DNA of 11,248 nucleotides from positions 8,306 through 19,553 of the forward strand of contig DDJR01000060.1 of the NCBI GenBank assembly GCA_002339135.1, read 5' to 3'. The notes under the pieces were generated by a model. It was not told the DNA's origin. It saw only the letters and a list, made by a program, of their open reading frames with translations, and did not search any database. The DNA comes from Flavobacteriales bacterium UBA2619. Lineage in GTDB: Bacteria; Bacteroidota; Bacteroidia; Flavobacteriales_D; Sanyastnellaceae. Positions 5,716 through 11,248 of this stretch are shown here, in pieces; the first letter of the stretch is position 1; each line of letters begins with the position of its first letter. Both the position numbers and the translations under genes were made by a program.

Positions 5716-6645
5716 ATGATTCGAACTTTAGAACAATTTGATGCCTACGTAGCTGCGGAAAAAAAGATTGAACCAAAGGACTGGATGCCTGATGGTTATC
5801 GGAAGACTTTGATTCGTCAGATTTCTCAGCATGCGCATTCCGAGGTCGTGGGAATGTTGCCAGAAGGGAATTGGATTACAAGAGCACCAAGTCTTCAGAG
5901 GAAAGCTATTTTACTTGCAAAAGTTCAAGACGAAGCAGGGCACGGATTGTATTTATACTCTGCAGCAGAGACGCTGGGAGTAGAGAGAGCTGATTTGATT
6001 GATGACCTGTTAAGCGGAAAGGCCAAGTACAGCAGCATCTTTAATTATCCGGTATTAACATGGGCAGACATTGGAGCGATCGGCTGGCTTGTAGATGGGG
6101 CTGCAATTATGAATCAGGTTCCTCTATGTAGATGCAGCTATGGGCCTTACTCTAGATCTATGATTAGGGTCTGCAAAGAGGAGAGTTTTCACCAAAGACA
6201 AGGATATTCAATTATGGTTGAACTCATGAAAGGGAATGAAGCTCAAAGAGAAATGGCTCAGGACGCTCTGAATCGTTGGTGGTGGCCTTCGCTGATGATG
6301 TTTGGTCCAAGCGACAAAGACAGTGAGCACAGTTCTCAGAACATGACTTGGAAGATTAAGCGCTTTACAAATGACGAGTTGCGCCAAAGAATGGTTGACA
6401 TGACTGTCCCCCAGGCTGAGTGTATCGGTCTGAAGATGCCCGACAAAGACTTGAAGTGGAACGAGGAGACAGGTCACCATGATTTCGGGGAAATCAATTG
6501 GGATGAGTTTTACAATGTACTTGCGGGAAATGGTCCTTGCAACAAAGAAAGACTGGCAGTTCGAAACAAAGCGCATCATGATGGAGCATGGGTCAGAGAA
6601 GCAGCTGTTGCATACGCCAAGAAAAATCAGAAAATCAGAGCTTAA
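5716..6645 (+). CDS. paaA: Phenylacetyl-CoA 1,2-epoxidase catalytic subunit PaaA
   Basis: PaaA is the diiron oxygenase subunit that converts phenylacetyl-CoA to ring-1,2-epoxyphenylacetyl-CoA with O2, in a complex with PaaB and PaaC and fed electrons by PaaE. The protein is 309 residues, the usual length. The ferritin-like four-helix diiron motifs are visible: HSEVVGMLPEGNWITRAPSL (41-60) with E43, KVQDEAGHGLYLY (69-81) with E73 and H76, and CKEESFHQRQGY (153-164) with E156 and H159. These are the likely iron ligands, inferred by family pattern. WWWPSLMMFGPSD (188-200) and the KMPDKDLKWNEETGHHDFG block are also characteristic. ATG 5716 is the natural start; the -7 element ends 4 nt before it. 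It is the first gene of the rightward operon. Third codon positions are T/A/G-rich here, unlike the C-rich paaC and paaD downstream. Confidence 0.97.
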   Translation: MIRTLEQFDAYVAAEKKIEPKDWMPDGYRKTLIRQISQHAHSEVVGMLPEGNWITRAPSLQRKAILLAKVQDEAGHGLYLYSAAETLGVERADLIDDLLSGKAKYSSIFNYPVLTWADIGAIGWLVDGAAIMNQVPLCRCSYGPYSRSMIRVCKEESFHQRQGYSIMVELMKGNEAQREMAQDALNRWWWPSLMMFGPSDKDSEHSSQNMTWKIKRFTNDELRQRMVDMTVPQAECIGLKMPDKDLKWNEETGHHDFGEINWDEFYNVLAGNGPCNKERLAVRNKAHHDGAWVREAAVAYAKKNQKIRA

Positions 6646-6670
6646 AACCAAAGCGTAAAAGCAGAATAAG

Positions 6671-6964
6671 ATGAGCGACTCAAAAAACAGTTGGCCTTTG
6701 TGGGAGGTTTTCATACGGAGCAAGCAAGGCCTTGGACACAAGCACGTTGGAAGTCTTCACGCAGCTGATGCAGAAATGGCGATAGGAAATGCCAGAGATG
6801 TATATACTCGCAGGCAAGAAGGTGTTAGTATTTGGGTTGTACCAGCTGAGAATATTACTGCCAGCTCTCCAGAAAATGCTGAAGCGCTCTTCGATCCCGC
6901 AAACGACAAAGTTTACCGTCACCCTACTTTCTTCGTCCTCCCAGACGAGGTAAACCACATGTAA
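6671..6964 (+). CDS. paaB: Phenylacetyl-CoA 1,2-epoxidase subunit PaaB
   Basis: PaaB is a small non-catalytic subunit of the epoxidase that helps hold PaaA-PaaC units together. The 97-residue length is normal for the family. The family pattern is clear: WPLWEVFIRSKQGLGHKHVG (8-27), then LHAADAEMAIGNARDVYTRR (29-48), then EGVSIWVVPAENI (50-62). The end, KVYRHPTFFVLPDEVNHM, is also typical. The gene begins 25 nt after the paaA stop with no Shine-Dalgarno-like sequence and ends 21 nt before paaC in the same frame. It is part of the paaABCD transcript. Confidence 0.95.
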   Translation: MSDSKNSWPLWEVFIRSKQGLGHKHVGSLHAADAEMAIGNARDVYTRRQEGVSIWVVPAENITASSPENAEALFDPANDKVYRHPTFFVLPDEVNHM

Positions 6965-6985
6965 TCAACCTGTATTTCAAAGAAC

Positions 6986-7747
6986 GTGAATAAACCCCAG
7001 CACAAACAAGCTCTTTTACGCCTCGGCGACGATGCCCTCATCTTGGGACAACGCCTAGGCGAATGGTGCGGCCACGCCCCTGCCCTCGAAGAAGATATTG
7101 CCCTTACAAACATCGCTCTTGATCTTATAGGCCAAACACAGTCCTACCTCTCTCTAGCTGGAAGCCTCAATGAAGGCGAATCTCAAACTGACGATCAACT
7201 TGCATTCCACAGAACAGAGAGAGACTTTAAAAACTTACTTCTTGTAGAGCAACCCAATGGCGACTTTGGGGACACGATCGTTCGACAGTTTCTTTTTGAC
7301 CACTTCGCACTTTTAAGAGCAGAACATCTCGCATCTCAAACATTCGATCTCGAAGCTGCGGCAATTGCTGCAAAAGCGATCAAGGAAATTCGCTACCACG
7401 CAGATCACAGCAGCAAATGGGTCATTCGTCTCGGAGACGGAACCACAGAAAGTCACGAACGTGTCCAGAAATCTCTCAATGAACTTTGGAAGTTTACTGG
7501 AGAAATGTTCACTGCTGACGAAATCGATGTCGCTGGGATCGAATCTGGCCTCTTGCCCGATCTGACAATCCTTAAAACAAAGTGGGATACCGCAATTGAT
7601 GCTGTTTTAAAAAAATCGACCCTCATTCGTCCAGAGAATGGATGGATGCAACAAGGGGGGCGCAAAGGCATCCATACTGAATCTTTTGGGTTTTTACTCG
7701 CAGAGATGCAAAGCCTTCCCCGCACCTACCCTGACGCAACCTGGTAA
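6986..7747 (+). CDS. paaC: Phenylacetyl-CoA 1,2-epoxidase structural subunit PaaC
   Basis: PaaC has the ferritin-like fold of PaaA but is not catalytic; it pairs with PaaA as a structural partner needed for activity. The protein is 253 residues, the usual size. Diagnostic blocks are LLRLGDDALILGQRLGEWCG (10-29), LEEDIALTNIALDLIGQ (34-50), NGDFGDTIVRQFLFDHFALL (91-110), and the later EIRYHADHSSKWVIRLGDGT. The start is GTG 6986: the paaB stop (6962-6964) is in the same frame, and no ATG, GTG or TTG lies between, so this is the only reasonable choice. It places the conserved LLRLGDDALILGQ at the usual distance from the N-terminus. The stop TAA overlaps the paaD ATG by one base (TAATG), a translational-coupling arrangement. 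Third-position C is much more frequent than in paaA. Confidence 0.95.
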   Translation: MNKPQHKQALLRLGDDALILGQRLGEWCGHAPALEEDIALTNIALDLIGQTQSYLSLAGSLNEGESQTDDQLAFHRTERDFKNLLLVEQPNGDFGDTIVRQFLFDHFALLRAEHLASQTFDLEAAAIAAKAIKEIRYHADHSSKWVIRLGDGTTESHERVQKSLNELWKFTGEMFTADEIDVAGIESGLLPDLTILKTKWDTAIDAVLKKSTLIRPENGWMQQGGRKGIHTESFGFLLAEMQSLPRTYPDATW

Positions 7748-8271
7748 TGAAGCAAGAAGGAGATGACAACGGCAACTCCCCTGAAGCGATTGCCATGGTG
7801 AAAGCCGTTAAGCGTCAACTTGAGGATGTTATGGACCCAGAGCTTCCTTTCCTTAGCGTTGGCGAAATGGGTATTCTACGTGATGTCATTTATAAAAATG
7901 ACCACACAATATGCATTGTTACGCCAACTTATTCAGGATGCCCAGCAACTGACGTTATTTCAAAAGATGTACTCGCAGCTGCGCGCGTTGTGGACCCCAG
8001 ATCTTCAGTACAAATCGCAATGAGCCCTGCCTGGACAACCGATTGGATCTCTGAAAAAGCGCGCGAAAAGATGACTCAAAATGGCATTGCACCCCCAGAA
8101 GGTCTAAGTCACGACAGGGCTTTTTTAACGGGTGATGACCGCATCATCCCCTGCCCCATTTGTAAAAGCAAAAACACCAAACTCATTTCACCATTTGGAT
8201 CCACAGCATGCAAAGCTTCATTTAGTTGCAACACATGCCTTGAACCCTTCGAACATTTTAAATGCATTTAA
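7747..8271 (+). CDS. paaD: Phenylacetate degradation protein PaaD (metal-cluster maturation factor)
   Basis: PaaD is required for an active epoxidase but is not part of the core complex; its relation to SufT/MIP18 (DUF59) proteins points to a role in maturing iron centres. The 174 residues form two parts. The N-terminal MIP18-type domain has D30-P31-E32 in the DPELPFLSVGEMGIL block and the conserved Cys in TPTYSGCPA (C65). The C-terminal part is a Cys-rich, probably metal-binding module with CPIC (136-139), SPFGSTAC (C155), CNTC (161-164) and a closing FKC (C173), as in PaaD homologues. The ATG overlaps the paaC stop by one base, so translation is probably coupled. SufT-like proteins share the first domain but lack this C-terminal module. 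Only a short spacer (29 nt) separates it from paaI. Confidence 0.94.
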   Translation: MKQEGDDNGNSPEAIAMVKAVKRQLEDVMDPELPFLSVGEMGILRDVIYKNDHTICIVTPTYSGCPATDVISKDVLAAARVVDPRSSVQIAMSPAWTTDWISEKAREKMTQNGIAPPEGLSHDRAFLTGDDRIIPCPICKSKNTKLISPFGSTACKASFSCNTCLEPFEHFKCI

Positions 8272-8300
8272 AACTGATTTTTTAAACAAGCCTTTGTCCC

Positions 8301-8720
8301 ATGAGTGAAGATCACGGAAACATACATCCCATAGTAAAACAACTTCTTGCAGAAGACCGGATGACAAATTGGCTTAAAGCAGAGGTTCTCGAGTCTAAAC
8401 CAGGTTTTTGCAAACTTAAAATGACAGCACGTGAAGAAATGTCGAACGGGTTTGGAATCATTCACGGCTCTGTCGCATTCGCTCTAGCTGACAGCGCTAT
8501 TGCTTTTGCATCGAATGCTCATGGCCGCCATGCAGTAAGTATGAACACTTCAATACGCCATTTGTCGCCAGTCAAAGTCGGCGACGTTATTACGGCAGAA
8601 GCAACTGTGACAAAACTGAAACACCGAGTTGCAAACGTAGATGCAATCATCATCAACCAAGACGGAGTTAGAGTTGCAGATGTTCAATCAACTGGATATA
8701 GAAAAAAAGAAGAGTGGTAA
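8301..8720 (+). CDS. paaI: Hotdog-fold acyl-CoA thioesterase PaaI
   Basis: PaaI hydrolyses CoA esters, preferring hydroxylated phenylacetyl-CoAs, and is thought to release CoA from dead-end intermediates of the phenylacetate pathway. The 139 residues match the family size. The active-site segment is N49-G50-FGIIHGS (51-57) followed by the hot-dog helix AFALADSAIAFASN (59-72). D64 matches the catalytic Asp of the family, and HGS replaces the more usual HGG. The later NTSIRHLSPVKVGDVITAEA block and the terminal TGYRKK are typical. It begins 29 nt after paaD, and TTTG lies 4 nt before the ATG, as at paaA, but the upstream half of the -7 consensus is poor (AGCCTTTG); it is probably part of the paa operon. 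Its last 37 bases overlap the 3' end of the opposing ABC exporter gene. Confidence 0.92.
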   Translation: MSEDHGNIHPIVKQLLAEDRMTNWLKAEVLESKPGFCKLKMTAREEMSNGFGIIHGSVAFALADSAIAFASNAHGRHAVSMNTSIRHLSPVKVGDVITAEATVTKLKHRVANVDAIIINQDGVRVADVQSTGYRKKEEW

Positions 8721-10423
8721 ACACCTTTTTTCTTTACCAGCTCTTCGTGGGTACCACTTTCTACGATGACCCCATCTTTGACTACACAAATTTTATCTGA
8801 GTAACGAATCGTGCTAAGTCTGTGCGCTACAATAAGTGAGGTCCTACCTTTTGTGATGGAGGCTGTCGCTTTTTGAATCAGCCGTTCCGATTCTGAGTCT
8901 ATAGAGGATGTAGCCTCGTCTAAAATCAGAATTCTTGGTTTTGCTACATATGCGCGCATAAAGGCAATCAATTGACGCTGACCCACTGACAACATCGCCC
9001 CTCGCTCACGTACATCTAGGTCTAAGCCCTCTGGATATTTACTGATAAATTCAGCTGCACCTACCGTCTCAGCCGCGGCCAAAATTTCATCATCACTAAT
9101 TCCGCCATCGTGCAGTGAAACATTGGCCCTTAGGGTATCTGACATGAGAAACACTTCTTGCTGCACGACCCCCACATTGGCTCTGAGGTTTTTCAAAGGT
9201 ATCTCCCGGATATCCACACCGTCGATGCGAATCATGCCTTTCTGGAAATCATAAAACCTTGACAACAGACCAATAATCGAACTTTTCCCAGCTCCAGTAG
9301 ACCCAACGAAAGCAACTGTTTCTCCGGGCTCAATTGTAAACGAGACACCCTTTAGCACCCAACTTTCAGGACTCTTCGTGTCTTCGTAAGAGAACCAAAC
9401 ATCTTCAAATTCGATCTTCCCCTCAAACGTAACATCTGAATTCGTTCCTTCATCAGTTACAGATTCATTTTCGAGCAACAGGTTAAATACTCTTTCCGCG
9501 TTAATGATCCCCATTTGCAACACATTAAACCGATCCGCGAGCTGTCGTATAGGTCTGTATAGCATGAATACATAAAGCACAAACTGAAGAACCACACCCA
9601 AGGTAATATCACCTTCCACAACACCGCCTATCCCTAACCACAACAAAAGAGCTACACTTGTTGCACTAAGCATTTCGACTACTGGAAAGAAAATACTAAA
9701 CGCTTTGATTGAACTCACATTTGCATCCTGATGCTTTTTGTTGAGGTCAGAAAACTTCTCCTCCTCCACTCTCTCTCTAGTATAAGCTTGAACAATGTGC
9801 ATTCCTGTCACATGCTCCTGCACAAATTCATTCATGTTAGAAACTTGATTTCTCACATCGGCAAATGATTTCTTAATATGTATTTGAAAAATTCTGGTCG
9901 CAACCAAAAGAATCGGAATAGGCAATATGACAAAAAACGTTAGTTGCAAGTCAATCACCAACATTGCTATGAGCACAACAACCAATGTGAGTATATCACC
10001 AATCGCATTCAGAAGTCCATTTGAAAACACATTTGCAATACCGTCAACATCACTCACCAATCTCGTGACGAGTTTTCCCACAGGTGTTTTGTCGTAAAAC
10101 CTGAGACGGAAAGCCATCAGATGTCGAAAAAGCTTGGTTCTTAGATTTAGAGAGACGCTAAGAGCCACCCAATTTGCCAAATACACAACTCTGTACTTGA
10201 GGAGCGCCTCCAGCAATAAAACACCAACAATTGCAATGAAAACTTTGAGCATCCCCTCATAATCTCCATTTGCCATTTCAACATCAACTGCATGCTGAAT
10301 CAAAGCGGGTCTCACCCAAACAATACTCGAGAGCAATAAAATCAACACACCCGTTACTGTGAAGCGTGTCCTGTATGGTTTTACTTCACTTAATATTAAT
10401 TTAAGGGTTTTGTTTTTAATCAT
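8684..10423 (-). CDS. ABC exporter half-transporter (membrane domain fused to ATPase), MsbA/YheH-like
   Basis: An inner-membrane ABC exporter of 579 residues from ATG 10423; it would act as a dimer, and its substrate (lipid, peptide or drug) cannot be read from sequence. The N-terminal half carries several membrane helices (for example TVTGVLILLLSSIVWV, FIAIVGVLLLEALL, LTLVVVLIAMLVIDL, VALLLWLGIGGVV) and the coupling-region motif FYDKTPVGKLVTRLVSDVD. The ATPase has Walker A GSTGAGKSS (374-382), Q-loop VQQEVFLMSD, signature LSVGQRQ in place of LSGGQ, Walker B ILILDEATSSID and switch His in VAHR. LSVGQ occurs in a known exporter subgroup. ATG 10423 lies in ATGATTAA, overlapping the truA stop by 8 nt, so it is preferred over the in-frame ATG 10456. 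The C-terminal tail, HSSFFLYPVD, lies in the overlap with paaI and is unlike the usual Tyr/Leu-rich exporter ending. Confidence 0.9.
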   Translation of the reverse strand: MIKNKTLKLILSEVKPYRTRFTVTGVLILLLSSIVWVRPALIQHAVDVEMANGDYEGMLKVFIAIVGVLLLEALLKYRVVYLANWVALSVSLNLRTKLFRHLMAFRLRFYDKTPVGKLVTRLVSDVDGIANVFSNGLLNAIGDILTLVVVLIAMLVIDLQLTFFVILPIPILLVATRIFQIHIKKSFADVRNQVSNMNEFVQEHVTGMHIVQAYTRERVEEEKFSDLNKKHQDANVSSIKAFSIFFPVVEMLSATSVALLLWLGIGGVVEGDITLGVVLQFVLYVFMLYRPIRQLADRFNVLQMGIINAERVFNLLLENESVTDEGTNSDVTFEGKIEFEDVWFSYEDTKSPESWVLKGVSFTIEPGETVAFVGSTGAGKSSIIGLLSRFYDFQKGMIRIDGVDIREIPLKNLRANVGVVQQEVFLMSDTLRANVSLHDGGISDDEILAAAETVGAAEFISKYPEGLDLDVRERGAMLSVGQRQLIAFMRAYVAKPRILILDEATSSIDSESERLIQKATASITKGRTSLIVAHRLSTIRYSDKICVVKDGVIVESGTHEELVKKKGVYHSSFFLYPVD

Positions 10424-11210
10424 CTGATTGCTGAAGGTACGAGGAAACGAAAACACTTGAAGGATATTCTACACGCGATAGATACAAGCCACAGCCCGGA
10501 GCCGAGCGACCTGCTCGAGAGCGATTGCAAGAAGCAATAACTTCTTGAAATTCTTGTTCACTACGTTTCCCCTTTCCAACCTCCAGCAAAGTTCCTACAA
10601 TTGCACGTACCATATTTCGAAGATATCTGTCAGCAGAGATCTCTATGCGAATTTGTCCATTTGAGGAGTCTTCGAAAATCTCTAATCTTCTCACATCACA
10701 AATGGTTGTTTTGACGTCACTCCCTGTTTTACAAAATGCTGCAAAATCTCCTTGGAAAATTAAATGGCGTGCAGCCTTCCTCATCGCTTGAATATCTAAG
10801 TCACCAAAAATCCTTGCCGACCTTCCAGAAAGAAACGGATTCTTTATTGTATGAATCAGATAAGTGTATGACCTGTCGGAAGCAGAAAATCTTGCATGAG
10901 CCTTATCTGACACCTCAGTGACAGATCTGATGGCGACATCAGAACCCAAGATTCCATTGAGCTTAAAAGCCAACTGGTCTAAAGAATCGAAACGCTGAGC
11001 ATCAGATAGTGGTGGAATGTCGCAATGGGCAACATAGTAAGAAGCATGGACTTCAGAGTCTGTGCGACCACAGCCCACAACTCCTGTTTTAACTCCACAC
11101 AAACGCTCTAAAGCTTCTTCTAAAACTTGTTGAACAGTAATGGATGCGGGTTGACGTTGCCAACCATGGTATTTGGTCCCGTCATACGATAGCTCGAGAA
11201 AAACTCGCAC
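10416..11210 (-). CDS. truA: tRNA pseudouridine(38-40) synthase TruA
   Basis: TruA converts uridines 38, 39 and 40 in tRNA anticodon stem-loops to pseudouridine. The 264 residues fit the family. Visible motifs are the opening VFLELSYDGTKYHGWQRQ (3-20), VGCGRTDSEVHA (45-56) with the catalytic Asp D51, RFSASDRSYTYLI with the conserved Arg/Tyr segment, and the C-terminal RNMVRAIVGTLLEVG and APGCGLYLSRVEYP. The start is GTG 11208-11210, preceded at about 5 nt by GGAAGG, an unusually purine-rich sequence for this phylum; it puts the conserved LSYDG at its usual position. The stop overlaps the exporter ATG by 8 nt, so the two genes are an operon with probable translational coupling. In the 38 bases beyond the start, one minus-strand frame stops at 11227-11229 (ending IASWS), which could be the end of an upstream gene that cannot be identified. 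Confidence 0.95.
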   Translation of the reverse strand: MRVFLELSYDGTKYHGWQRQPASITVQQVLEEALERLCGVKTGVVGCGRTDSEVHASYYVAHCDIPPLSDAQRFDSLDQLAFKLNGILGSDVAIRSVTEVSDKAHARFSASDRSYTYLIHTIKNPFLSGRSARIFGDLDIQAMRKAARHLIFQGDFAAFCKTGSDVKTTICDVRRLEIFEDSSNGQIRIEISADRYLRNMVRAIVGTLLEVGKGKRSEQEFQEVIASCNRSRAGRSAPGCGLYLSRVEYPSSVFVSSYLQQSDD

Positions 11211-11248
11211 GTACCTTCCTTGTTGATTAACTCCAAGAAGCGATCTTC

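Noticed and set aside
6208..6741. A 177-codon open frame on the minus strand
   Set aside because: It is antisense to paaA and the start of paaB, which are certain from conserved residues. Its translation has no recognisable domain and shows the composition of a shadow frame.

Overview
The window most likely comes from a marine-type member of the Bacteroidota, probably a flavobacterium-like lineage. This rests on the moderately AT-rich sequence, the near absence of Shine-Dalgarno sequences, several TAnnTTTG-type -7 elements (the Bacteroidota sigma-factor consensus), and the gene families present: a PEGA-type lipoprotein, a small outer-membrane barrel with a terminal Phe, and a truA/ABC-exporter pair. 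The lineage below phylum level is a guess. No rRNA, tRNA, CRISPR array, insertion sequence or phage gene was seen.

Layout. (1) 2-1072, +: the last two thirds of pyrG (CTP synthase), cut by the window edge. (2) 1091-2480, minus strand: an ElaA-like GNAT acetyltransferase, a small PEGA-domain lipoprotein and a small outer-membrane beta-barrel protein. A strand-specific intrinsic terminator separates the barrel gene from the lipoprotein gene. (3) 2641-4521, +: an ABC-F ATPase of the Uup type, divergent from the barrel gene. (4) 4560-8720: an aerobic phenylacetyl-CoA epoxidase locus. paaE (reductase) reads left, and paaA-paaB-paaC-paaD followed by the hotdog thioesterase paaI reads right. (5) 8684-11210, minus strand: truA overlapping a MsbA-like ABC exporter half-transporter, whose 3' end overlaps the 3' end of paaI tail to tail.

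The paa genes supply a complete ring-1,2-epoxidase: PaaA catalytic diiron subunit, PaaB and PaaC structural subunits, PaaD cluster-maturation factor and PaaE NAD(P)H-to-iron reductase, plus the PaaI proofreading thioesterase. PaaK, PaaG, PaaZ, PaaF, PaaH and PaaJ are not in the window, nor is a PaaX or PaaR regulator, so the rest of the pathway must lie elsewhere.

No new protein system was found; every gene except the small barrel protein belongs to a recognisable family. The most interesting signals are regulatory. The 85-bp paaE/paaA spacer holds a dyad centred almost exactly midway between the two start codons. Three genes (the ABC-F gene, paaE and paaA) carry a TAnnTT-type -7 element beginning exactly 12 nt before the ATG, which predicts leaderless mRNAs.
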